DNA of 64,000 bases from JAUXJB01 sp965226855 (lineage in GTDB: Bacteria; Myxococcota_A; UBA9160; SZUA-336): positions 62,001-126,000 of the forward strand of contig CBDDEE010000031.1 of the NCBI GenBank assembly GCA_965226855.1, in the 5' to 3' direction. Numbering within the stretch: the first letter of the stretch is position 1; each line of letters begins with the position of its first letter. A model generated the notes under the pieces. That model saw nothing but the letters and a program-made list of their open reading frames with translations. It ran no database searches and was not told where the DNA came from. This document shows positions 43,538 through 50,834 of this stretch, one piece after another. The translations under genes were made by a program, and so were the position numbers.

Positions 43538-44365
43538 GTGGACCTCACTACTCTCATCGGGATCACCCTTGGCGTCGGCTGCATCCTCATCGGACAGGCG
43601 CTCGAAGGGGGCCAGCTGGGGTCTATGGTCCAGCTCACGGCGTTCGTGATCGTCATCGGCGGCACCTTCGGCGCTCTGGTCACACAGTTCCCTGGGCCGG
43701 AGCTCCGACGGGCTCTGCGCGAGATCCGGAAGGTATTCGTGAGCCGTCGCCCGCCGCTCGAGCCGCTCATCGCCCAGCTCGTGGAGCTCGCGCGGCGCTC
43801 ACGGCGCGATGGTCTCCTCGCGCTCGAAGACGACGTCGTGCGAACGAATGACCCGTTTCTCAGACAGGCGATCATGTCACTCGTCGATGGCTACGACGGC
43901 CCGACGCTGCGTTCCATTCTGGAGGGCATGATCGACTACGAAGAGGAGTGTCGCGCGCCCGGACCCCGGTTCCTCGAGGCTGCCGGCGGCTACGCACCGA
44001 CCATCGGCATCATCGGCGCCGTGATGGGACTCATTCAGGTGATGGAGCACCTGGACGACCCGTCGCAGCTTGGCTCCGGAATCGCGGTCGCCTTCGTCGC
44101 GACCATCTACGGCGTCGCCAGCGCCAACCTCCTGTTCCTGCCCTTTGGCGAGAAGCTCAAGATGAAGATCCGCGCCGACCTACGCTGCAAGGAGATGATC
44201 GTGGAGGGCATCTGTTCGATTCAGGAGGGCCTGCACCCGCAGACGCTCGCCAAGCGCCTCGAAGTCTACACGCTGTTCGAGGCAAAGGGCCGTATCAGCG
44301 AGGCGAGCCCCACGCGCGCTGCCACACCGTGGAGGGCGAGCAATGAGAGCAAGAAGGACTTCTGA
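43538..44365 (+). CDS. motA: Flagellar motor stator protein MotA
   Basis: Inner-membrane proton- or sodium-channel stator subunit (275 residues, four helices). The sequence VIVIGGTFGALVTQFPGPEL is followed by a large cytoplasmic loop (about 60-165) with charged residues for rotor contact. FLEAAGGYAPTIGIIGAVMG and GSGIAVAFVATIYGVASANL follow, the MotA/ExbB core. The start is GTG at 43538. The 3' end overlaps motB by 23 bp. No other flagellar gene is present in the window, so a gliding or other proton-motive role remains possible. Confidence 0.92.
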   Translation: MDLTTLIGITLGVGCILIGQALEGGQLGSMVQLTAFVIVIGGTFGALVTQFPGPELRRALREIRKVFVSRRPPLEPLIAQLVELARRSRRDGLLALEDDVVRTNDPFLRQAIMSLVDGYDGPTLRSILEGMIDYEEECRAPGPRFLEAAGGYAPTIGIIGAVMGLIQVMEHLDDPSQLGSGIAVAFVATIYGVASANLLFLPFGEKLKMKIRADLRCKEMIVEGICSIQEGLHPQTLAKRLEVYTLFEAKGRISEASPTRAATPWRASNESKKDF

Positions 44366-45116
44366 GCTGCGCCGCCGGCTCCGGCAGGGCCAGAGCGCGG
44401 GCTCCGCACGCTGGCTGATCTCCTACGCGGACTTCATCACGCTGCTCTTCGCCTTCTTCACCACGCTCTACGCCATCTCCGTCACTGACGCCACCAAGGC
44501 CGAACGCCTGGTTCGCTCCATCCGCGAGTCGTTCGGCAACGCGGTGTTCGAGTTCGGAGAGGACGATCCCGGCCGGCTCGAGCGGTTTCAAGGCGCTGCC
44601 GGCCGAACCGAGGAAGACCTCTTCGCGGCACACCCCGCCGAGCCGGAGCGGGGGCTCGATCTGCTGGGCGAGCGCGCGAGAGAGCTCTCCCGGCAGACGG
44701 GGCGGGCCAGCGGGCTGACCGTCAGTCGCAACGAGGAGGGTCTCGTGATCAGCCTGGCGGACACGATAATTTTCGCGCGCGGCCAGACGGAGCTCTTTGC
44801 CGGAGCGCGTGAGAGACTCGCCGAGGTGGCCACACTATTGCGCGAGATTCCCAATCACGTGCGGGTCGAGGGTCACAGTGATAACCAGCCCGTGGCCACC
44901 AGGCGCTTCCCGAGCAACTGGCATCTCTCATCGGCGCGAGCGGTCGAGGTGCTGCGCGAGCTCGAAGCACAGGGCATCGCACCGGAGCGACTCTCCAGCG
45001 CGGGCTTTGCGGACCAACGACCGCTCGTCTCGAACGAAACGCTGGAGGGCAGACGCATCAATCGACGCGTGGACCTCGTCGTCCTGCGCGCGCGCCTCTC
45101 GGCGCACGATCCCTGA
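44343..45116 (+). CDS. motB: Flagellar motor stator protein MotB
   Basis: Partner of MotA, 257 residues. A short cytoplasmic N-terminus is followed by one membrane helix SYADFITLLFAFFTTLYA with the ion-carrying Asp30. A periplasmic linker precedes the OmpA-like peptidoglycan-binding domain (about 135-250): VRVEGHSDNQPVATRRFPSN, LSSARAVEVLRELEAQGI and NRRVDLVVL. The start ATG at 44343 lies inside motA. The next gene, an acyl-CoA mutase, starts only 22 bp downstream but is functionally unrelated. Confidence 0.93.
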   Translation: MRARRTSELRRRLRQGQSAGSARWLISYADFITLLFAFFTTLYAISVTDATKAERLVRSIRESFGNAVFEFGEDDPGRLERFQGAAGRTEEDLFAAHPAEPERGLDLLGERARELSRQTGRASGLTVSRNEEGLVISLADTIIFARGQTELFAGARERLAEVATLLREIPNHVRVEGHSDNQPVATRRFPSNWHLSSARAVEVLRELEAQGIAPERLSSAGFADQRPLVSNETLEGRRINRRVDLVVLRARLSAHDP

Positions 45117-45138
45117 TCCGACACGCTATCCTTCTCTC

Positions 45139-47076
45139 ATGGCGGACCGACCCTGGATTCTCCGCACGTACTCAGGCCACTCGAGCGCGCGCGCATCGAA
45201 CGAGCTTTACAAGAGCAACCTCGAGAAGGGTCAGACCGGACTGTCCATCGCCTTCGACCTGCCGACGCAGACAGGCTACGACGCGGACCACGAGCTCTCG
45301 CACGGCGAGGTCGGTCGCGTCGGAGTTCCGATCGGATCGATCGAAGACATGGAGGCCCTGCTCGACGGGATCCCGCTCGATCGCATGAACACGTCGATGA
45401 CGATCAACGCCACGGCAGCGTGGCTGCTGGCGCTGTACGTCTGCGTCGCGGAACGCAGGGGGATCAGCCGGGCGAGCCTCGCTGGCACGACGCAGAACGA
45501 CATCATCAAGGAGTACCTCTCCCGCGGGACATACATCTTTCCGCCCCGGGCCTCGCTGAACCTGTCGCGGCAGATCATCGAGTTCACGGTGGAAGAGATT
45601 CCGAGCTGGAACCCGATCAACATCTGCTCCTACCACCTGCAGGAGGTGGGCGCGACTCCCGTGCAGGAGGTCGCCTTCGCCCTCGCCAACGCGCTGGCAG
45701 TGCTGGATGAAGTCACGGTCTCCAAGGAGAAGCTCTCCTCCGTGTTCGGGCGCATCTCGTTCTTTTGCAACGCGGGCATCCGCTTCGTGGAGGAGATGTG
45801 CAAGATGCGCGCGTTTACGCGCATGTGGGATCGCATCGGACGGGAGCGCTACGGCGTCGATGATCCGAAGCTGCGTCGCTTCCGCTACGGCGTACAGGTG
45901 AACTCGCTCGGGCTCACGGAGGCACAGCCGGAGAACAATATCTCTCGCATCACCCTGGAGGCGCTTGGCGCAACGCTGTCTCGCGACGCGCGCTGCCGCT
46001 CGCTTCAGCTGCCGGCCTGGAACGAGGCGCTGGGGCTGCCGAGGCCCTGGGACCAGCAGTGGTCGTTGCGGATCCAGCAGATCCTGGCACACGAGACCGA
46101 CCTGCTTGAGTACGGGGACCTGTTCGAAGGCTCCCGGGTGATCGAGGACAAGGTCGCGGAGATCGAGGAGGGAGCCTGGGAAGAGATCGCGCGCATCGAG
46201 GAGCTGGGGGGCGCGATCGCCGCCGTCGAGTCCGGCTATCTGAAGCAGGCGCTCGTCGAGTCGAATGCCCACCGCATCGCCCAGATCGAGTCCGGCGAGC
46301 GGACCCTCGTGGGCGTGAACCGCTACCGGGAAAGCAGCGCCTCGCCGCTCACGGATGGACAGCCAGGGGCGCTCCGGGTCGACGAGTCCGCTACGCGCGA
46401 GCAGATCGAGCGCCTACGAGCACACCGCGCCAGGCGCAGTGGCGCCGAGGTGGAGCGGGCGCTACGCGCCCTCGACGCCGCGCTCGCGAACGGCGGCAAC
46501 GTCATGCCCGCGTCGATCGAGTGCGCCAACGCGGGGGTCACCACGGGCGAGTGGTCGGACACCCTGCGCAAGGCCTTTGGCGAGTACCGCGCTCCGACGG
46601 GTGTCGAGGCGCCGATCCTGCTGCGCGAATCTGACGACATCCAGAAGCTGCGTCGGCGCGTGGACGAGGTCTCGGTGCAGCTGGGACGCCGCCTCAAGGC
46701 ACTGATCGGCAAGCCCGGGCTCGACGGACATTCGAGCGGCGCGGAGCAGATCGCGATCTTTGCGCGGGAAGCGGGCTTCGAGGTCGTCTACCAGGGGATC
46801 CGGCTGACACCCGATGAGATCGTGAGCTCCGCCGAGCAGGAGAGCGTTCACCTGATCGGACTCTCGATCCTGTCGGGATCGCATCTCGTGCTGGTCCCTG
46901 AGGTCGTGCGGCGCGTCGCGGTTCCAGTCGTCGTCGGGGGGATCATCCCCGAGGAGGACGTAGCGACGCTGCTCGAGAACGGAGTGGCGGCCGTGTACAC
47001 CCCGCGGGACTACGACGTGCGCCGGATCATCGGCGAGATGGTCGAGCTCTGCGCGCGGGCCCACAAGCTTGACTGA
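45139..47076 (+). CDS. B12-dependent acyl-CoA mutase, ethylmalonyl-CoA mutase-like
   Basis: A 645-residue single-chain adenosylcobalamin-dependent mutase. The TIM barrel begins ILRTYSGHSSARASNELYKS with KGQTGLSIAFDLPTQTGYDA and MNTSMTINATAAWLLALYV. GTTQNDIIKEYLSRGTYIFP follows. The C-terminal B12 domain has GKPGLDGHSSGAEQIA, with the DxHxxG ligand His at about 531. Length and internal sequence look closest to ethylmalonyl-CoA mutase, but methylmalonyl- or isobutyryl-type substrates are not excluded. The start ATG is 45139, where homology begins. It overlaps the meaB start by 8 bp, and an adenosyltransferase lies 1.5 kb away. Confidence 0.9.
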   Translation: MADRPWILRTYSGHSSARASNELYKSNLEKGQTGLSIAFDLPTQTGYDADHELSHGEVGRVGVPIGSIEDMEALLDGIPLDRMNTSMTINATAAWLLALYVCVAERRGISRASLAGTTQNDIIKEYLSRGTYIFPPRASLNLSRQIIEFTVEEIPSWNPINICSYHLQEVGATPVQEVAFALANALAVLDEVTVSKEKLSSVFGRISFFCNAGIRFVEEMCKMRAFTRMWDRIGRERYGVDDPKLRRFRYGVQVNSLGLTEAQPENNISRITLEALGATLSRDARCRSLQLPAWNEALGLPRPWDQQWSLRIQQILAHETDLLEYGDLFEGSRVIEDKVAEIEEGAWEEIARIEELGGAIAAVESGYLKQALVESNAHRIAQIESGERTLVGVNRYRESSASPLTDGQPGALRVDESATREQIERLRAHRARRSGAEVERALRALDAALANGGNVMPASIECANAGVTTGEWSDTLRKAFGEYRAPTGVEAPILLRESDDIQKLRRRVDEVSVQLGRRLKALIGKPGLDGHSSGAEQIAIFAREAGFEVVYQGIRLTPDEIVSSAEQESVHLIGLSILSGSHLVLVPEVVRRVAVPVVVGGIIPEEDVATLLENGVAAVYTPRDYDVRRIIGEMVELCARAHKLD

Positions 47077-48034
47077 CGAGCTCGCAGCGCTCGTTCAAGG
47101 GACACTCAAAGAGGAGCGGGCCGCCATTGCGGAGGCGATCAGCTGCCTCGAGGACGTGCGTTCGCGTCTGCTCCCGACGCAGCGCGAGCTGATCGGCCGG
47201 CTCGAATCTGAGACGGCCGTGGACCACGCCGTGGTCGGGCTCACCGGTCCACCCGGAGTCGGAAAGAGCACGCTCGCCGGCGCTCTGATCCAGCACTGGC
47301 TAGAGCAGGGGAACGGCGTGGGCATGGTCGCGGTCGATCCGTCGAGCCGGCGTTCCGGCGGGGCACTGCTCGGCGATCGCGCTCGGCTGCGCTTCGAGTC
47401 GGAAGCCCGCGTGTTCGTGCGCTCCATGGCTTCGCGCGCGCAGCTCGGGGGACTCGCGCCGGCCACCCGCGCCGCCGTGGTGGTGCTGCGAACGGCGTTC
47501 CGCTGGACGCTCGTCGAGACGGTGGGTGTGGGCCAGTCGGAGGTCGACGTGGAGACTGTCACCGACACGGTCGTGCTGGTGCTACAGCCCGGCTCGGGAG
47601 ATACGCTCCAGTTCATGAAGGCCGGCATCCTCGAGATCCCGGACGTGCTCGTGGTAAACAAGTGGGATCTCGGCGCCGTCGCCGAGCGCACCCGCGCCGA
47701 CCTGGAGTCCATGCTCTCGCTTCGCGCCGATCCCGTCGGAGCGTGGAAGGCGCCCGTGATCAGCGTGAGCGCAGCGACCGGGCATGGTGTCGAAACGCTC
47801 GCGAGCGAGATCGCGCGCCACCGCGCACACCTCGAGGCAGCGGGCGAACTCGAGCGCCGACGCGAGACGCAGCGCGAGGCCTGGGTGATGGAGCTCTTCG
47901 AGCGTCGCTACGGCAGCTTCGGACTCGAGCGTATCGGTGGCAGGGAGGCGCTGCGCGAGCTCACGGCCGAGAGCGAAGGCTCGGCGCTCGAGGTGTTCAG
48001 CCAGCTCTCCAGTCGAGCAGGACTCGAGCCGTAG
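47069..48034 (+). CDS. meaB: MeaB/ArgK-type G-protein chaperone of the mutase
   Basis: P-loop GTPase of 321 residues that guards loading and reactivation of B12-dependent acyl-CoA mutases. Walker A is GLTGPPGVGKSTLAGAL and the switch region has VAVDPSSRRSGGALLGDRAR. RSMASRAQLGGLAPATRAAV, VETVGVGQSEVDV and NKWD for guanine recognition follow. The start is a TTG (47069) overlapping the mutase gene, indicating translational coupling. The last 38 bp overlap convergent pyrE. The insert and C-terminal dimerisation arm (about 250-321) are present. Confidence 0.93.
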   Translation: MTDELAALVQGTLKEERAAIAEAISCLEDVRSRLLPTQRELIGRLESETAVDHAVVGLTGPPGVGKSTLAGALIQHWLEQGNGVGMVAVDPSSRRSGGALLGDRARLRFESEARVFVRSMASRAQLGGLAPATRAAVVVLRTAFRWTLVETVGVGQSEVDVETVTDTVVLVLQPGSGDTLQFMKAGILEIPDVLVVNKWDLGAVAERTRADLESMLSLRADPVGAWKAPVISVSAATGHGVETLASEIARHRAHLEAAGELERRRETQREAWVMELFERRYGSFGLERIGGREALRELTAESEGSALEVFSQLSSRAGLEP

Positions 48035-48599
48035 GCTCGTCGAGGTCCATCGAATCGATCAGGGTGTCGTAGTCCGTGAGCACCTGGAGCCGGACGCCCG
48101 CTGCCTCGAAGTCGCGCTCCGCAATCGAAAAGCCGTAGCTGAAGATCGCCTGCACGCCGACCACCTTGCCGCCCTCTTGCTCGAGGGCGCGAACGGCAGA
48201 GAGCGCGCTGCCACCCAGAGACACGAGATCTTCGACAAGCACGACGCGCTCGCCCTCGAGCGGCTTGCCCTCCACCCGCTTCGCCTGGCCATGTCCCTTC
48301 ACCTCGCCTCGCACGTAGACCATGGGGCGCTGCAGACGTTCCGCGACCCAGGCCGCGAAGGGGATGGCGGCGGTCGCGGTCCCGGCAACCACCTCGGCGT
48401 CGGGGAACCCGCTTCGCACCTGGTCCGCGAGCGCGTTCGCAACGCGACTGCGCGCGTAGGGATACGAGATCAGGACCCGATTGTCGCAGTAGATGGGCGC
48501 GCGCTTGCCCGAAGTCCAGGTGAACCAGTCCCCGGGCTCCGTGCGCAGCTCGACAGCCCGCGTCTCGAGCAGGAGTCCGATCACCTCGCGCCGGTTCAC
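47997..48599 (-). CDS. pyrE: Orotate phosphoribosyltransferase
   Basis: Pyrimidine-biosynthesis enzyme of 200 residues joining orotate and PRPP to give OMP. It has FTWTSGKRAPIYCDNRVLIS, the flexible-loop segment VYVRGEVKGHGQAKRVEGK, and the PRPP motif RVVLVEDLVSLGGSALSAVR. The start is GTG at 48599. It shares 4 bases (GTGA) with the stop of the adenosyltransferase gene upstream. The 3' end overlaps meaB by 38 bp on the other strand, an unusually long convergent overlap. Confidence 0.93.
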   Translation of the reverse strand: MNRREVIGLLLETRAVELRTEPGDWFTWTSGKRAPIYCDNRVLISYPYARSRVANALADQVRSGFPDAEVVAGTATAAIPFAAWVAERLQRPMVYVRGEVKGHGQAKRVEGKPLEGERVVLVEDLVSLGGSALSAVRALEQEGGKVVGVQAIFSYGFSIAERDFEAAGVRLQVLTDYDTLIDSMDLDEPTARVLLDWRAG

Positions 48600-49159
48600 C
48601 GCTCCCGCCCCGACCAGGTGGTCTCGACCTCACCCGCCCGATGATTCGCCGTGCGCGCCATCACGAAGAGCAGGTCGGACAGACGGTTCAGATAGCGGAT
48701 CAGCAGCGGGGCGACCTGCTCGAGAGCGGCCAGCGCGATCACGCGCCGTTCGGCTCGCCGACACACTGTTCGTGCCAGGTGAAGCGCCGCCCCCGCTCGC
48801 GTTCCGCCCGGCAGGACGAACTGGCGCAGTGGCGCGAGCTCCGTCTCCAGCTGGTCGATCCACTGCTCCAGCTGGTCGACCTCGGTCTCCGCCACCCGTG
48901 GCAGCCCCTTCCCCCTGGCCTCGAGCGCCTCGACGTCGGGGATCGCCAGCTCGCCGCCCAGATCGAAAAGCGAGGATTGAATGGTCGACAGCGATTCGCG
49001 CAAGTCCGCTTCTTCGAGCTCCGCGCGCGCCGATCCCAACGCCGCGTTCAGCTCGTCGACCTCCCCGTACGCGACCACACGGGCCGAATCCTTGCGCACA
49101 CGCTGGCCTCCGAAGAGCCCCGTCTCGCCAGCGTCGCCGCTTCGCGTGTAGACTTTCAC
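48596..49159 (-). CDS. Cob(I)alamin adenosyltransferase, PduO/MMAB type
   Basis: ATP:corrinoid adenosyltransferase of 187 residues that makes adenosylcobalamin for the nearby mutase. Family segments: VYTRSGDAGETGLFGGQRVR with the ATP-binding N-terminus, YGEVDELNAALGSARAE, QSSLFDLGGELA, FVLPGGTRAGAALHLARTVC, RRAERRV and YLNRLSDLLFVMART. The start is GTG at 49159, where the family N-terminus (VKVYTRSGD) begins. A TATAAT sits 10 bases upstream, so the transcript may have almost no leader. Repeat copy 7 lies 26 bp upstream. It is coupled to pyrE by a 4-base overlap. Confidence 0.93.
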   Translation of the reverse strand: MKVYTRSGDAGETGLFGGQRVRKDSARVVAYGEVDELNAALGSARAELEEADLRESLSTIQSSLFDLGGELAIPDVEALEARGKGLPRVAETEVDQLEQWIDQLETELAPLRQFVLPGGTRAGAALHLARTVCRRAERRVIALAALEQVAPLLIRYLNRLSDLLFVMARTANHRAGEVETTWSGRER

Positions 49160-49184
49160 GCGCTCGATTATAGCCTCGGCCGGT

Positions 49185-49272
49185 CTTGTGGGACCCGGCC
49201 GCGGGCGGCCGCGGCCACCCACTCTTCGTTCAGCTTCGCCTCACTGCGCGTCCCGCCTGCGGCAGGACTTGC
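49185..49272. repeat. Intergenic palindromic repeat, copy 7 (left flank of metallothionein cassette)
   Basis: 88 bp: CTTGTGGGACCCGG, core CCGCGGGCGGCCGCGG, CCACCCACTCTTCGTTCAGC, TTCGCCTCACTGCGC and the hairpin GTCCCGCCTGCGGCAGGAC ending TTGC. It is 85 of 88 identical, in inverted orientation, to copy 8 at 49691-49778. A partial third unit (CGCGCCACCCACTCTTCGTT) follows at 49281-49300. Confidence 0.9.
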
Positions 49273-49382
49273 GTAACCCCCGCGCCACCCACTCTTCGTT
49301 CGCCCTACGACCCTCCGAAACCGAGCCTCAAGTTCCGAGGCGAGGGGTTGATGAGGCGGCATGGATTTCCGATGGATAGGGG

Positions 49383-49676
49383 GTGAGTGAAGCATCGACT
49401 GCCCCGGTGAGTGGGACCTGTGACAGGTGCGGCTGCGCGCTCGGCTACCACGCGAGCTCCAGAGAAGATACCTGGTACTGCTGCGGTGCCTGCGCCGGGA
49501 GTGATCGCTGCACGTGCGGCTGCAAGCCAGAGCTCGCGCGCGAGGCGCCCCCCGATGCCTACGTGCCGACCCGCAGAATGTTCGCGGCCCGGCATCCCGA
49601 TGGCCTCAACACCACCCAGCCTGACAAGCAGCGCTCCCGCGCCTTCCCTTTTACGGACCGCCGGCGCGGCCGCTGA
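49383..49676 (+). CDS. Metallothionein-like protein with C-terminal extension
   Basis: A 97-residue protein with nine Cys in its first half: CDRCGC (13, 16, 18), YCCGAC (33, 34, 37) and RCTCGC (43, 45, 47). The order C-x-x-C-x-C, YCC-x-x-C, C-x-C-x-C resembles cyanobacterial SmtA-type metallothioneins that hold zinc or cadmium, including the YCC-x-ACA block. A Cys-free, Arg-rich tail of about 45 residues (TRRMFAARHPDG) is extra relative to SmtA. The start is GTG at 49383 after TAGGGG. It lies between inverted repeat copies 7 and 8. Confidence 0.82.
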   Translation: MSEASTAPVSGTCDRCGCALGYHASSREDTWYCCGACAGSDRCTCGCKPELAREAPPDAYVPTRRMFAARHPDGLNTTQPDKQRSRAFPFTDRRRGR

Positions 49677-49690
49677 GTCTTGCGGGGCCC

Positions 49691-49778
49691 GCAAGTCCCG
49701 CCGTAGGCGGGACGCGCAGTGAGGCGAAGCCGAACGAAGAGTGGGTGGCCGCGGCCGCCCGCGGCCGGGTCCCACAAG
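49691..49778. repeat. Intergenic palindromic repeat, copy 8 (right flank of cassette)
   Basis: Inverted partner of copy 7, 88 bp with three differences. It is preceded by a near-perfect palindrome CTTGCGGGGCCCGCAAG (49679-49695). Its outer end, CCCACAAG, is one base from the TAG stop (49780-49782) of the minus-strand regulator gene. Confidence 0.9.
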
Positions 49779-49779
49779 A

Positions 49780-50793
49780 CTACAGCCGGGTCAACCCCGG
49801 TGCGCCGAGCTGATAGCCCTCGAGCTCCTCGAGGCGCGCGCGGAACGCACCCGAGCCGATCAGCTCTCCCAGCGCCTGAACCCCCGGCACTCCGGCGAAG
49901 GACTCGCGGATCCAGAGCTCGACGCGATGCTCCTCGAGCGGCTCGAAGCCAAGCTCGTAGGCGCGGGCGCAGGGCTCGATCGTGAGCGCACCGTCGACCT
50001 CGCCCAGCGACGCGCGCCGAGCGGCATCGATGTGGCTCGCGGCGACCGGGCCGCTCAAGCGCAGATCCGCTCCCGCCCGGCGCAGGGCCCGCAGCAGGGC
50101 CTTCTGGGCCGAGGCACCCGGGTCGCGCTGGGCGAGCCGCAGCGACCCATCCCCCAAAGCTCCGAGGCGGAGCACTCTCGACGCCGCGGACGCGATGCCC
50201 ACGCGCCAGCGCGCGAGCGCGTAGCCGACCGTGTCCGCGGGTCGACGGCGCAGGTCGACCGTCCGTCCGTGGACGAGCGCCGCGTGGCAGCGCCCTGCCC
50301 CGAGGGCTCGGCGGGCGTCCGCGGTCGTGGCATGGACGGGCACGGCCCGGTGACCGCGGGTCGGCAGGAGATCCGCCATCAGGCCGAGTGACGGGTCGCA
50401 GCCCGTGATCACCACCCCTTGTGTCTCGGAGCCGGGGAGGATCTGAACCAGGCCGTGACGCAGCACAGCGTCGGGTGCCCGAAACAGCGGCGCTCCCGCG
50501 CCGCGATCCGGGAGCGCCGCGTAGACGAGGCGATCGCCGACCCGGCCGAGGCGCAGGGGAGCCCCTTCGGCAGCCGGCTCCGCCACGGGGACCGCCTCGA
50601 CCGGCGGGCTGGGAAAGAGCTCCTCCAGAGGAACATCGAGCGCTCGGGCCAGGGCAAGAGCCGTCGTCACACTCGGAACGTGACGGCCTCCCTCTATGGC
50701 GGAGATCTGCGCCCGGCTCACGCCGGCCTCGCGTGCGAGCGCGACCTGCGTCCGGCTCGCGGCGACGCGGCGTTCGCGCAACGCGCTGTGCAT
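49780..50793 (-). CDS. XRE-HTH regulator with periplasmic-binding-like domain, probable mod regulator
   Basis: A 337-residue transcription factor. The N-terminal HTH_3 (about 5-60) has ALAREAGVSRAQISAIEGGR and PSVTTALALARALDVPLEEL. The remainder (about 110-330) is a type-II substrate-binding-like domain (VVITGCDPSLGLMADLL, HAALVHGR, ALARWRVGIA). That domain occurs in molybdate/tungstate-linked regulators and MoeA-type proteins. The gene is divergent from modABC with only 41 bp between starts, so molybdate sensing and control of that operon is the natural inference. An imperfect palindrome lies between them. Confidence 0.85.
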   Translation of the reverse strand: MHSALRERRVAASRTQVALAREAGVSRAQISAIEGGRHVPSVTTALALARALDVPLEELFPSPPVEAVPVAEPAAEGAPLRLGRVGDRLVYAALPDRGAGAPLFRAPDAVLRHGLVQILPGSETQGVVITGCDPSLGLMADLLPTRGHRAVPVHATTADARRALGAGRCHAALVHGRTVDLRRRPADTVGYALARWRVGIASAASRVLRLGALGDGSLRLAQRDPGASAQKALLRALRRAGADLRLSGPVAASHIDAARRASLGEVDGALTIEPCARAYELGFEPLEEHRVELWIRESFAGVPGVQALGELIGSGAFRARLEELEGYQLGAPGLTRL

Positions 50794-50798
50794 GCTGA

Positions 50799-50821
50799 TA
50801 TCCTATCGTTCTGACAGGATA
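50799..50821. promoter_or_regulatory. Candidate operator between mod regulator and modA
   Basis: A 23-bp imperfect palindrome: TATCCT at 50799-50804 and AGGATA at 50816-50821, with an inner TC/GA pair after one mismatch and a five-base centre. It lies 6 bp upstream of the regulator start and 14 bp upstream of the modA start, so a bound protein could silence both genes. It does not match the E. coli ModE box. Confidence 0.5.
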
Positions 50822-50834
50822 CCATCAATCCGGA

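Larger units (their letters stand above)
49185..49778. mobile_element. Putative repeat-bracketed (MITE-like) metallothionein cassette
   Basis: Two 88-bp members of the local repeat family face each other at the ends of a 594-bp segment with one passenger gene. They differ at only three positions, far less than from the other family copies, which suggests joint origin or mobilisation as a unit. No transposase is inside. No target duplication was identified: the outer flanks are CGGT on the left and ACTA on the right. Independent insertion followed by gene conversion is an alternative. Confidence 0.5.

Noticed and set aside
44797..45138. N-terminal extension of the mutase into motB
   Set aside because: Mutase homology begins at the ATG at 45139, and the upstream frame is the shadow of the motB OmpA domain.
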